The notes below the pieces were generated by a model. The model did no database searches, was not told the DNA's origin, and saw nothing but the letters and a program-made list of their open reading frames with translations. The position numbers were made by a program, and so were the translations under genes. Below are positions 49,065 to 57,530 of a DNA stretch of 64,000 bases, piece by piece. Location of the stretch: positions 633,001 through 697,000 of the forward strand of contig NZ_CP045302.1 of NCBI RefSeq assembly GCF_009363155.1, in the 5' to 3' direction. The first letter of the stretch is position 1, and each line of letters opens with the position of its first letter. Origin of the DNA: Azotobacter salinestris (GTDB lineage: Bacteria; Pseudomonadota; Gammaproteobacteria; Pseudomonadales; Pseudomonadaceae).

Positions 49065-50045
49065 ATGATGTTCCCTGTTTTCCTGACGGTGGTGTTCGTC
49101 ATGCGCAACCAGGCGCCCTGCCTGGAGCGCCTGCTGACCGAAGCGGCCGCCGAGATCGCCGCGATCGCCAACGATTACGAGCTCATCATCATCGACAACG
49201 CCTCTCACGACGGCAGCGTCGCGGTCCTGCAGCGGCTCACCGGCGAAAACGGACTGGCCAACCTGCAGATCTACGCCCTGAACAAGGAAGTGGACATGGA
49301 TACCGCCGCCTGGGTCGGCCTGGAGAACGCCCTGGGCGACTACATCGCAGTCATCGATCCCTTGTGCGACGACATCGGCTTTCTGCCGGCCATGCTCGAA
49401 CAGGCGATGAAGGGCGCCGAGGCGGTCTTCGCCTGCAATCGGCAGAAGCCCCCGCAGGCTCTGGCCTACCGGCTGGCCTGCGCCCTCTTCAATGCCCTCT
49501 ACCGCCTGTTCAGCGGCATCCATCTGGACAGGGAGGCACCGCAGTACCGCATTCTCGGCAGGCGCGTGGTCAACTTCATCCTGCAGCATCCCCAGCCGGC
49601 CATCACCTACCGCCATCTGCCCGCCAGCGGGGGATTCGCCCGCGCCAACCTCGACTACAGCGCGCGTCCCAGGGGGCGGACCGGCAAGCATCTGTTCGAC
49701 AGCATCGACCGCGGCATGCGCCTGCTGGTGTCGACGACACACGCGCCCATGCGCCTGGTGACCTCGCTGTCCCTGTTCGGCGCGGTGGGCAATCTCCTGT
49801 ACTCCGGCTACGTGATCGCAGTGGGGCTGTTCAAGAGCGACATCGCCCCCGGCTGGATCAGCGTCTCGCTGCAACAGTCCGGCATGTTCTTCCTGATCTC
49901 CCTGGTTCTGCTGGTGCTGGGCGAGTACATCCTGACCATGGCCAGCCTGTCGAGCGAAGGCCCGCGCTTCTACGTCAGCCAGGAATTCACCAGCGCGCGC
50001 ATGACACGGCGCGAGAAGCTGAACGTCGAGGAAGCCCTGTCCTAG
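49065..50045 (+). CDS. GtrB/ArnC-type polyprenyl-phosphate glycosyltransferase
   Basis: 326 residues from the ATG at 49065, eight bases after GGAGG; an earlier in-frame start lacks this. N-terminal GT2 domain: ELIIIDNASHDGSVAVLQ and an Asp-rich IDPLCDD in place of the usual DxD. Two C-terminal membrane helices (about 232-260 and 275-300) end GEYILTMASLSSEGPRFYV, the layout of GtrB and ArnC, which load a sugar on undecaprenyl phosphate for use in the periplasm. The FxSTTHAPMRL lead-in to the helices also fits. Sugar unknown; the next four genes may make and flip it. Confidence 0.85.
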   Translation: MMFPVFLTVVFVMRNQAPCLERLLTEAAAEIAAIANDYELIIIDNASHDGSVAVLQRLTGENGLANLQIYALNKEVDMDTAAWVGLENALGDYIAVIDPLCDDIGFLPAMLEQAMKGAEAVFACNRQKPPQALAYRLACALFNALYRLFSGIHLDREAPQYRILGRRVVNFILQHPQPAITYRHLPASGGFARANLDYSARPRGRTGKHLFDSIDRGMRLLVSTTHAPMRLVTSLSLFGAVGNLLYSGYVIAVGLFKSDIAPGWISVSLQQSGMFFLISLVLLVLGEYILTMASLSSEGPRFYVSQEFTSARMTRREKLNVEEALS

Positions 50046-50057
50046 GTAGGTATCGCG

Positions 50058-51185
50058 ATGTCCATTCCATCTGCAGATCAGGATGCGATCGTGATCGGTG
50101 GCGGTTTCTATGGCTGCGTCATCGCCGTCTACCTGGCGAGGCAGCGCGGGCTCGGGCGCGTCACCCTGATCGAGCGCGAGCCGGCGCTGCTCAGGCGCGC
50201 CTCCCATAACAACCAGGCGCGGGTACACAACGGCTACCACTACCCGCGCAGCTTCACCACGGCCTATCGCAGCCGGGTCAACCTGCCCCGCTTCGTGCGC
50301 CAGTGGCCGGAGGCGGTGCGGCAGGACTTCATCAAGCTGTATGCGATCGCCCGCCACAACTCCAAGGTCACCGCCCGCCAGTTCGAGCGCTTCTGCCGGG
50401 AGATCGGCGCCAGGCTCCAGCCGGCGCCCCCGCCGCTGCGCGCGCTGTTCGAGCCGCACCTGATCGAGGAGGTGTTCCTGGTCGAGGAATGCGTCTTCGA
50501 CGCCACCCGGCTGGCCGCCTGGGCCGAGCGCGAACTGCAGGCCTGCGGCGTGCGGATCCGCTACGAGACGCAGGCCAGCGCGATCTTCCGCGGACCGAAC
50601 GGCATGCTGCAGGTAACGGCGGAGACGGGCCAGGGAACGCGGGAACGCCTCTCCTGCCGCTACCTGTTCAACTGCAGCTACAGCGGGCTCAACCAGCTCC
50701 GCGGGGACTTTCCCGGGACGCGGACCGGCCTCAAGCAGGAAATCACGGAAATCGCCCTGCTGCGGATGCCCACCGCCCTGCAGGGACTGGGCGTCACGGT
50801 CATGGACGGGCCCTTCTTCTCGCTGATGCCCTTTCCCGCGCGCAGCCTGCACAGCCTCAGCCATGTCCGCTACACCCCGCATCTGCACTGGGACGATGCG
50901 CCCGGACTCGACCCCTACCGGAAACTGGACCGCCATGAACATGAAAGCCGGGCCGACCGCATGCTCAGGGACGCGGCCCGCTACATGCCCGCCGTGCTCG
51001 GGGCGGTCCACGTCGATTCCCTGTTCGAGGTCAAGACCGTGCTGATCAGGAACGAGGACGACGACGGAAGGCCCATCCTCTTCGAGCAGCACCGCGAACT
51101 GCCCGGCTGTTACTCGGTGCTGGGCGGCAAGATCGACAACATCTACGACGTGCTCGACAGGCTCGACGAGCAGGAGATCGCGTGA
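50058..51185 (+). CDS. FAD-dependent oxidoreductase (DAO fold)
   Basis: 375 residues. The FAD-binding AIVIGGGFYGCVIAVYLA lies at the N terminus, followed by VTLIEREPALLRRASHNNQARVH and NGYHYPRS. The C-terminal YSVLGGKIDNIYDVLD is reminiscent of FAD-contacting ends in D-amino acid oxidase-fold proteins. No family name is certain; substrate could be a sugar or a hydroxy/amino acid. It starts 12 bp after the GtrB-like gene and is followed by an SDR, suggesting a shared pathway. Likely cytoplasmic, no signal peptide. Confidence 0.8.
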   Translation: MSIPSADQDAIVIGGGFYGCVIAVYLARQRGLGRVTLIEREPALLRRASHNNQARVHNGYHYPRSFTTAYRSRVNLPRFVRQWPEAVRQDFIKLYAIARHNSKVTARQFERFCREIGARLQPAPPPLRALFEPHLIEEVFLVEECVFDATRLAAWAERELQACGVRIRYETQASAIFRGPNGMLQVTAETGQGTRERLSCRYLFNCSYSGLNQLRGDFPGTRTGLKQEITEIALLRMPTALQGLGVTVMDGPFFSLMPFPARSLHSLSHVRYTPHLHWDDAPGLDPYRKLDRHEHESRADRMLRDAARYMPAVLGAVHVDSLFEVKTVLIRNEDDDGRPILFEQHRELPGCYSVLGGKIDNIYDVLDRLDEQEIA

Positions 51186-51216
51186 ACCATTCATCCGCCA
51201 GTGGAAAGCGAAGGCC

Positions 51217-52011
51217 ATGACTAACGCACTGATCGGCTTTAGCGGATTCGTCGGCACCACCCTGCTGGCCCAGACCCGCTTCGACGCCCTCTATCGCTCG
51301 ACGAACATCCGCGAGATCGAGGGCCGGACCTTCGACAGCGTCGTTTGCGCCGGCGCCCCCGCGCAGAAATGGCTCGCCAACCGCGACCCGGAAGCGGACC
51401 GGCGGAACATCGAGGCATTGATCGCCCATCTGGAAACGGTGCGCTGCCGCAGGTTCGTGCTGATCAGCACCGTGGACGTCTTCGCAACCCCTTCGGGGAT
51501 GGACGAGGACAGCCCCGTCGACGAGTGGGGCCTGCATCCCTACGGCCTGCACCGCCGCAGGCTCGAAGAGTTCGTCGAGCGGCACTTCCCCGGACACCTG
51601 ATCGTTCGCCTGCCGGGACTCGTGGGGCCGCGCCTGCGCAAGAACGTCGTCTTCGACCTGCTGAACGGCAACAACCTCGAGGCGATCGACAGTCGCAGCG
51701 TTTTCCAGTTCTACCCGATGGTCAACCTCTGGTACGACATCCAGATCGCGCTCGCGGCCGGTCTGCGGCTGCTGCATCTGACCGCGGAGCCGCTCGGCGT
51801 GGCGGAGGTCGCGCGCCTGGGCTTCGGCAGGCCTTTCGACAATCGCCTGGCCGCCAGACCGGCGAGCTACGACCTGCAGACCCGCCATGCGCGGATCTTC
51901 GGCAGTACCGGCCGCTACCAGTACAGCGCGCGGGAAAGCCTGCTGGCGATCAGGGCCTATGCGCAGTCCGAGCCGCTCGCCCGCGCGTCCGCCACCGAGG
52001 CGAAGGCATGA
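51217..52011 (+). CDS. NAD(P)-dependent sugar oxidoreductase/epimerase (atypical SDR)
   Basis: 264 residues. The N terminus has a short Rossmann motif ALIGFSGFVGTTLLA. FVLISTVDVFATPSG and GLHPYGLHRRRLEEFVERHF resemble the Ser-Thr and Tyr-X3-Lys region of extended SDRs, but the catalytic Lys position reads Arg (YGLHRRR), so activity may differ. HLIVRLPGLVGPRLRKN follows. It is shorter than typical epimerases. It overlaps the next gene by 4 bp. Function is inferred only at fold level. Confidence 0.75.
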   Translation: MTNALIGFSGFVGTTLLAQTRFDALYRSTNIREIEGRTFDSVVCAGAPAQKWLANRDPEADRRNIEALIAHLETVRCRRFVLISTVDVFATPSGMDEDSPVDEWGLHPYGLHRRRLEEFVERHFPGHLIVRLPGLVGPRLRKNVVFDLLNGNNLEAIDSRSVFQFYPMVNLWYDIQIALAAGLRLLHLTAEPLGVAEVARLGFGRPFDNRLAARPASYDLQTRHARIFGSTGRYQYSARESLLAIRAYAQSEPLARASATEAKA

Positions 52012-52844
52012 GACTGGCCATTTCCAACATCGCCTGGGAGCGCGACGAAGACCCGGCGATCGCCGGGCTGCTGCAGGCGCGCGGCATCGATGCGATCGAC
52101 GTCGCCCCCGGCAAGTACTTCCCGGAGCCCGGCCAGGCGAGCGAACGGGAGATCGAGCATGTCAGGCACTGGTGGTCCGCGCGCGGCATCGAGATCACCG
52201 GCATGCAGGCGCTGCTGTTCGGCACCCGGGGCCTGAACCTGTTCGGCGCGGCGCAGGTGCGCGAGGCGATGCTGAAGCATCTGGCCGCCGTCTGCCGCAT
52301 CGGTGCAATTCTGGGCGCCCGGCGCCTGGTCTTCGGCTCGCCGAAGAACCGCGACCGCAGCGGCCTGGACGAGCAGGCGGCGCTGGAGCTGGCGGTACCG
52401 TTCTTCCGGCGGCTGGGCAACATCGCCCAAGCCGAGGGCGTGATCCTCTGCCTCGAACCCAACCCGCCCCGCTACGGCGCGAATTTCCTGACCGGCAGCC
52501 TCGAAACCGCGCACTTCGTGAGGCTGGTCGAGCATCCGGCGATAAGAATGCAGCTGGACACGGGAACGCTGACCCTCAACGGCGAAGACCCGCGGGCCGT
52601 GCTGGAGGACTGCTCGGCGTTGATCGGGCATGTCCACCTCAGCGAGCCCGACCTGCTGCCGCTGGGCGACGGGGGCGCCGATCACGCCAGCCTGGCGGGT
52701 GCTCTGGCGCGGCTCCTGCCCGGGCATGTGACGACCGTCGAGATGCTGGCAACCGAAACCGAGCCGCACGCCGCCGCGATCGGACGCGCTCTCGACGCGG
52801 CCATCCGCCATTACCGCGACCAGGGGAGTGCAGCCAGACCATGA
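52008..52844 (+). CDS. Xylose isomerase-like TIM-barrel protein (sugar phosphate isomerase/epimerase)
   Basis: 278 residues. Barrel strands are visible as RLAISNIAWERDED, GIDAIDVAPGKYFPE, GARRLVFGSPKNRDRSG, ILCLEPNPPRYGANF, IRMQLDTGTLTLNGED and HVHLSEPDLLPLGDGGADH. The acidic and His residues at strand ends (Glu, Asp, His-x-His, Glu in TVEMLATE) fit the metal-dependent IolE/IolI and endonuclease IV superfamily. Likely a cytoplasmic isomerase or epimerase. Start overlaps the SDR stop (ATGA) and its stop overlaps the next gene by 4 bp. Confidence 0.82.
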   Translation: MRLAISNIAWERDEDPAIAGLLQARGIDAIDVAPGKYFPEPGQASEREIEHVRHWWSARGIEITGMQALLFGTRGLNLFGAAQVREAMLKHLAAVCRIGAILGARRLVFGSPKNRDRSGLDEQAALELAVPFFRRLGNIAQAEGVILCLEPNPPRYGANFLTGSLETAHFVRLVEHPAIRMQLDTGTLTLNGEDPRAVLEDCSALIGHVHLSEPDLLPLGDGGADHASLAGALARLLPGHVTTVEMLATETEPHAAAIGRALDAAIRHYRDQGSAARP

Positions 52845-53197
52845 AGTGGTTGATTCTGCTGTCGGGGATCGTCGCCAACGCATCCGCCAGCGTGCTGGTC
52901 AAGCTGGCCATGATGCCGCCGCGCAGGTTCCCCTCCCTCGAAGAGCCGCTGGCGGCCCTGCAGAACTGGCCGTTCTGGCTGGGCCTGGGCCTCTACGGGG
53001 CGGCCTTCCTGCTCTACGCCGCCGCGCTGGTTCACCTGCCGCTCAATGTCGCGCATCCGATCCTCACCGCAGGGGCGGTGGCGACCGTCGCCCTGTTCTC
53101 GCTGCTGGTCTTCCGCGAGGCCTTCCACTGGACGACAGGGGCCGGGATCGTGCTGGTCATCGCGGGCGTGGCGCTGATCACGGCGCGAACGGTTTGA
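52841..53197 (+). CDS. Small EamA/SMR-like half-flippase, ArnE/ArnF-like
   Basis: 118 residues with four membrane helices (about 2-22, 45-65, 70-90 and 95-115). The order W-L-G-L...LPLNVAHPILTAGAVATVAL... FREAFHWTTGAGIVLVIAGVALI closely follows ArnE/ArnF, the flippase subunits for undecaprenyl-phosphate aminoarabinose. Only one such gene is present, so a homodimer is likely. It ends the four-gene overlapping block after the GtrB-like enzyme, supporting a role in moving a lipid-linked monosaccharide to the periplasm. Confidence 0.8.
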   Translation: MKWLILLSGIVANASASVLVKLAMMPPRRFPSLEEPLAALQNWPFWLGLGLYGAAFLLYAAALVHLPLNVAHPILTAGAVATVALFSLLVFREAFHWTTGAGIVLVIAGVALITARTV

Positions 53198-53325
53198 GAC
53201 TTTCCGATTCACCTGCCAACTGGAGCCCAACCGGTTGCATTGGCCCCGCGCCGACCTGTCGGTTGCGGAGATGCGTTCCATACCCTCAGGGAAGTGACAT
53301 CCCCATACTGCCGTGGAGACGTCCA

Positions 53326-54963
53326 ATGCCAAGTCACTCCATACGCCATGGGAACCGCCGCTTTGGCATCATCCTGGGGATCGCTTGCCTGCTCGTCGTT
53401 TCGCTGGCCAGCATGAAGATGAAGGGCGGGATCCTGCATGACTCGTTTCACCACGGTGAATACTTCGCGTCTCTGGCCACATTGCTATCCAGCCAATACA
53501 CGCTCGTACCGCTGACCATCCATGGCGCACTCGACTATATTCCGGGACTCATAGCATTCCACACCTTCGGCCATGAGAATTACTTCTTCCCGACCTGGCT
53601 TATCTATCGGCTGTTGGATGTCGCCGCCGCGATACTTCTTTATCTGCTGGCAGAGGATTTCTCGAAGGACAGGCCACACAGCCTCTTTATAAGCCTTGCC
53701 TGGGCACTTTGCGCCCCTGCCTTCGTCGGCTACAGGGATGTGATGCTGCTCCTGTCAATCTACTTGTATTTTTCCATACAAAAGCAAGACAACCCCTTCA
53801 GTGCAAAAGTGCTTGAAGTATGCTTTGGAGTCGTGGTCGCCCTGGGGTTGTTCTGGTCTTTCGACAGAGGCATTACCGCAGCTGTCTCATTAGGCAGCGC
53901 CTGCCTCGTCCAGCTATTCAGAAGTCGACTGTATTCATCATCGCTCGTCTCTTTTGCCATTACCCTCCTGGCAATCGAGCTTGTATTCCCTCAGGCCTCT
54001 CTAAGCGGCTATTTCGATAACGTCAAGATTCTGCTCGAGACAGCATCACAATGGAGCAAGGAATGGAAACACGGCTACGGTATTTTCCTGGCTGGCCTGC
54101 TGGCCCTTGCGAATGCGCTGGCCATAGGGCTATTACTCCTGGCGATGTTCGATCGGAAAGCATCGACGAACCATCTGCCGAATTGCCTGTTTTTCATATT
54201 GCTTTCGCTGTTCCTGTTCAAGATCGGCTCGAACAGGATCGACCTCGGGCACATCCTCATGGGCCTGTGGGGACCTTTGCTTGCAAGCCTTTACTGGTAT
54301 TCGTCGACGCGGGAAAAAAAGCCCGGCCCCATCCTGAAAGCCTCACTGGGCCTGATTTTCGTCGCTCTCTTCATGGCCAGTTATAAATTCAGGAATCCCG
54401 TATTCATACCAATGGCGGCCAGCGTGATCATCGCGCTGTCCCACGCTTTTCCCCTGGCCAGGACAAAAGCCATGTCTCACACGCTGGCCACGTTATTACT
54501 GGTCCTGACCCTGTCCTCCTCCCTGCTTCAGGTAGCAAAGGGGCACAGCGACAAGGAATATGTCTGGCTCGATTATCTGGACTCACCGCCACCGAACCCG
54601 CTACTCGTCACCGAAGGAGTTCGCTGGGCCTCCCGGGAATTGCTAAGCAGCGGCTCCCACTGCGTGTTCGACCTTGCGAACAGCGGGGTCATCAATGGTC
54701 TGACCGGATTGCCTGCCTGCTCTCGCTTCACGTATCCGGTCTATGCCGATCGTCGCTACGAGAAAGAGATGATCGACTCCATGAAGAAGCAGCGCCCAAA
54801 GGCAATCATATACTCATCCACCTACTGGTCTTTCCGTATCGATGGAAAAACGATGCATGCCCGCTTTCCCAGTCTCAACGACTTTCTCAGAAACGAATAC
54901 GCACAGGAAAAGTGCCATCTCGAATATTGCATTCGATATTTGAAGAACCGAAACGACGGATAA
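53326..54963 (+). CDS. Large polytopic membrane protein, possible GT-C-type periplasmic transferase
   Basis: 545 residues, GGAG seven bases before the ATG; a longer frame upstream is ignored. About eleven hydrophobic helices are followed by a soluble C-terminal domain (about 430-545; VTEGVRWASRELLSSGSHCVFD). The first periplasmic loop holds HDSFHHGEYFAS, with His/Asp/Glu residues like the acidic first loop of GT-C transferases. No family name is certain. Clearly lower GC than neighbours. It could use the lipid-linked sugar made by the upstream cassette; this is inference. Confidence 0.7.
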   Translation: MPSHSIRHGNRRFGIILGIACLLVVSLASMKMKGGILHDSFHHGEYFASLATLLSSQYTLVPLTIHGALDYIPGLIAFHTFGHENYFFPTWLIYRLLDVAAAILLYLLAEDFSKDRPHSLFISLAWALCAPAFVGYRDVMLLLSIYLYFSIQKQDNPFSAKVLEVCFGVVVALGLFWSFDRGITAAVSLGSACLVQLFRSRLYSSSLVSFAITLLAIELVFPQASLSGYFDNVKILLETASQWSKEWKHGYGIFLAGLLALANALAIGLLLLAMFDRKASTNHLPNCLFFILLSLFLFKIGSNRIDLGHILMGLWGPLLASLYWYSSTREKKPGPILKASLGLIFVALFMASYKFRNPVFIPMAASVIIALSHAFPLARTKAMSHTLATLLLVLTLSSSLLQVAKGHSDKEYVWLDYLDSPPPNPLLVTEGVRWASRELLSSGSHCVFDLANSGVINGLTGLPACSRFTYPVYADRRYEKEMIDSMKKQRPKAIIYSSTYWSFRIDGKTMHARFPSLNDFLRNEYAQEKCHLEYCIRYLKNRNDG

Positions 54964-55018
54964 ATCATCGAGCAGCCGACTCCTGCTCATGAACTGCACG
55001 TGAATACAGATCATCCAC

Positions 55019-55137
55019 ATATTAATCCGGCAATACAATAGGGCACTTTCTGTATTTTGGTTTCTCCTTGAAAATCAAGGATATATGCCGATACTGGTAT
55101 GAGCCTTATTTGTGCTTTCGTATTGCCGGATTAATAT
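55019..55137. repeat. 119-bp element with perfect 18-bp terminal inverted repeats
   Basis: ATATTAATCCGGCAATAC (55019-55036) and its exact inverse (55120-55137) enclose 83 bp. A central hairpin TCCTTG-AAAAT-CAAGGA is at 55065-55081. The element is flanked on both sides by CAC (55016-55018, 55138-55140), a possible 3-bp target duplication. It lies in the 308-bp AT-rich gap between two membrane-protein genes; no gene was found there. It may be a MITE-like insertion or a transcription signal. Confidence 0.75.
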
Positions 55138-55271
55138 CACCAGGCCCCTGGCTTCTCTCCCTGCCCGAAGAGCAATGACCATCCTTGCGAAAAACACATC
55201 GGGCCGGTCATGACCTCTGGCTAACGGCTTCTGTCCAGGCAGAGCACACAACTATTCAGCGGACGCATCGC

Positions 55272-56519
55272 ATGCTCAGGTACTTCAAGCACAACCTGGT
55301 TGCAAGTTACCTTCTCTTCAGCCTGGCGCTCTTTACCGGTCTGAATCTTGTGCAGTACGAGAGCAATGCCCTGCCGTTCCTCTACAAGGACTACCCGACC
55401 TATGCGGTCAACGGCGAGAGGCAGTTCGATCGCAACAGCGAGAACCTGGTGTTCAACCGGATCGATTTTGCCGTCCGGGACGCTCCCTATCCCTACAGCT
55501 TCCATCTGTGGCGGAGCGGATCCGAAAAGACGGAGTCTGCCGGCCGGCAGTCGGCTTCCGGTCCGCTCGCACACGGGGCGCCCTACCGCTCGCAGATCGG
55601 CGTGCAGGCCTGGTTCTGGGCCGGGCTGACCGAGCTGCTGGACATCCACGACGCCCATTATCGGCTCCAGAAAACCCTGTCGGTCCTCCTCGCCGCCCTG
55701 GTGGCGGCAGTGCCGCTGGTCTGGATGCGAAAGAATTTCGGGCCCCTGCCTTCGCTGGCCGGCCTCGCCTTTCTGAGCTTCTCGACCGGCATGAACCTGT
55801 TCGCCGGCTCGCTCTACTGGTCGCTCTGGCTGTTCATGCTTCCGCTGGCCGTCACCTGCCTGCTGGACATGCTCGGGATCCGCAACCGCTACGCCCTGTT
55901 CCTCACCACGCTCCCGGCCTTTCTCGTCAAGTTCCTCGCCGGCTACGAATTCATCACCGTCATCGTGCTGGCCGCCATGACGCCCCACGCCTGGGATTTC
56001 TTCATCCACCGCGATAGCAGCGCCGCACGCCGGGCACTGGTCGTCGGGATCTCGAGCGTCTGTGCCTTCCTGATCAGCCTCCTCCACTACGATCTGCTGT
56101 TCTCCGCGAACTTCGGCCTCTCCGGGCTCGACCATCTGCTGGGACGCTCGGAGGCCTGGTCCATCCGCGGCCTGGACGATCATGGCCTGGCACTCTGGAG
56201 CCAGGCCGCCAAGCTGCTGGTCATGAACTTCATCGATTTCAACGGCTACGGCGTTCCCCTGGGGCTGTGCCTGGCGCTGATTGCCCTCGCCCTGCGCCAT
56301 GCCAGGCGCCAGCTGCACGCAGCGGAGCTGGGCTTCGTGCTGTTCCTGCTCCTCGGTTCCGCCAGCTGGCTGTTCGTCCAGCCGGGACACCTGCTGTTCC
56401 ATCCGCGCTATGCGACGCTGGTGTTCTCGCTGCCCTTCGGACTTTTCGCGGTCGGCTTCATCGCCAGGCTGTCAGGCGCCCGGCATCGGAAGGATGCAGG
56501 CGCCCTCGCCCCCTCCTGA
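55272..56519 (+). CDS. Polytopic membrane protein, possible GT-C-type transferase
   Basis: 415 residues from the ATG at 55272 (MLRYFKHNLVASYLLF), preferred over an upstream GTG/ATG extension because the first membrane helix begins here. About nine helices follow a large first periplasmic loop (about 30-125) containing LYKDYPTYAVNGERQFDRN. Aromatic and acidic residues in that loop and the helix pattern recall GT-C enzymes or O-antigen ligase-like proteins. Not recognised by name. GC is higher than in the preceding polytopic gene, so the two probably have different origins. Confidence 0.72.
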   Translation: MLRYFKHNLVASYLLFSLALFTGLNLVQYESNALPFLYKDYPTYAVNGERQFDRNSENLVFNRIDFAVRDAPYPYSFHLWRSGSEKTESAGRQSASGPLAHGAPYRSQIGVQAWFWAGLTELLDIHDAHYRLQKTLSVLLAALVAAVPLVWMRKNFGPLPSLAGLAFLSFSTGMNLFAGSLYWSLWLFMLPLAVTCLLDMLGIRNRYALFLTTLPAFLVKFLAGYEFITVIVLAAMTPHAWDFFIHRDSSAARRALVVGISSVCAFLISLLHYDLLFSANFGLSGLDHLLGRSEAWSIRGLDDHGLALWSQAAKLLVMNFIDFNGYGVPLGLCLALIALALRHARRQLHAAELGFVLFLLLGSASWLFVQPGHLLFHPRYATLVFSLPFGLFAVGFIARLSGARHRKDAGALAPS

Positions 56520-56566
56520 CCGCGGCACACCGCCGGCTTCGCCAGTCCCTGCGCGGAGGAATGAAG

Positions 56567-57391
56567 ATGATCACCGATACTGCAGCTGCCGCCCGCCGCC
56601 ACTGGCAGGTACCCACCTTCGATACGCCCTTCTGGCACGGTCGCCGCCACCCGTGGTGCGTGGTGATTCCGGTCATCGACGAAGGCGCCCGGATCCGCAG
56701 CCTGCTGTCCCGGATGGCAGCGCTCGACATCGCCGCCGTCGCCGACCTGCTGATCGTGGATGGCGGCAGCAGCGACGGCTCCCTGGAGCCGGAAGCCCTG
56801 CAGCAGCAGGGCGTGCACGGGCTGCTGCTCAAGACCGGGCCGGGCCGGCTGAGCGCCCAGCTGCGCTGTGCCTACGCCTTCGCCCTCGACCAGGGCTACG
56901 AGGGCATCGTCACCATCGACGGCAACGACAAGGACGACCCGCAGGCCATCCCCTGCTTCGTCGAGGCCCTGCGCCAGGGGGTGGACTTCGTCCAGGCCTC
57001 CCGCTTCATTCCCGGCGGAAGCGCGGAGAACACGCCACGCTCGCGCTATCTCGCCATTCGCCTGTTGCATGCGCCGCTGCTCAGCTGGGCTTCCGGGTTC
57101 CGCTGGACCGACACCACCCAGGGCTTTCGCGCCTACAGCCGGCGAATGCTGCTCGACCCGCGGATCGCGCCGTTTCGCGATGTCTTCAGCGGCTACGAGC
57201 TGCTGGCCTATCTGTCCAGCCGCGTGCCCAGACTGGGCTATCGCTGCATCGAGCTGCCCAGCGTCAGGCGCTATCCGAAGGACGAGGTGCCGACCAAGAT
57301 CGCTGCCGTCAGGGGCCACCTCGCGCTGCTGGTGGTGCTGTTTCGCGCCTGTGCCGGCCGCTACGACGCCCCTCCGGACGGCTTCGGCTAA
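56567..57391 (+). CDS. DPM1-like family 2 glycosyltransferase
   Basis: 274 residues from the ATG at 56567, seven bases after GGAGG; the ATG at 56561 abuts that site. GT2 text CVVIPVIDEGARIRSLLSRM, LLIVDGGSSDGSLEPEAL, the metal site VTIDGNDKDDPQAI and DTTQGFRAYSRRMLLD resemble dolichol/polyprenol-phosphate mannose synthase of the soluble type without C-terminal helices. It may load another sugar on polyprenyl phosphate for one of the two adjacent polytopic proteins. Substrate is not certain. Confidence 0.85.
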   Translation: MITDTAAAARRHWQVPTFDTPFWHGRRHPWCVVIPVIDEGARIRSLLSRMAALDIAAVADLLIVDGGSSDGSLEPEALQQQGVHGLLLKTGPGRLSAQLRCAYAFALDQGYEGIVTIDGNDKDDPQAIPCFVEALRQGVDFVQASRFIPGGSAENTPRSRYLAIRLLHAPLLSWASGFRWTDTTQGFRAYSRRMLLDPRIAPFRDVFSGYELLAYLSSRVPRLGYRCIELPSVRRYPKDEVPTKIAAVRGHLALLVVLFRACAGRYDAPPDGFG

Positions 57392-57530
57392 GCGCCCGTC
57401 GCTCACAAGCCCATGATCGTCACCGACTCCAACCTTCCAGGACGGTTTCACGCACTCAGGGACTGAAGACTACCTCCGCATTCCGGCCTCACCGGCGGAT
57501 GCCATTGCAGCAGAGGAGGTTCATCGTCCG

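Noticed and set aside
49059-51260. 733-residue minus-strand frame opposite the GtrB-like and FAD genes
   Set aside because: Antisense shadow; plus-strand genes have correct motifs, ribosome binding sites and spacing.
51345-52007. Upstream extension of the TIM-barrel gene frame
   Set aside because: It is the shifted frame of the SDR gene; the isomerase homology starts at the ATG at 52008.
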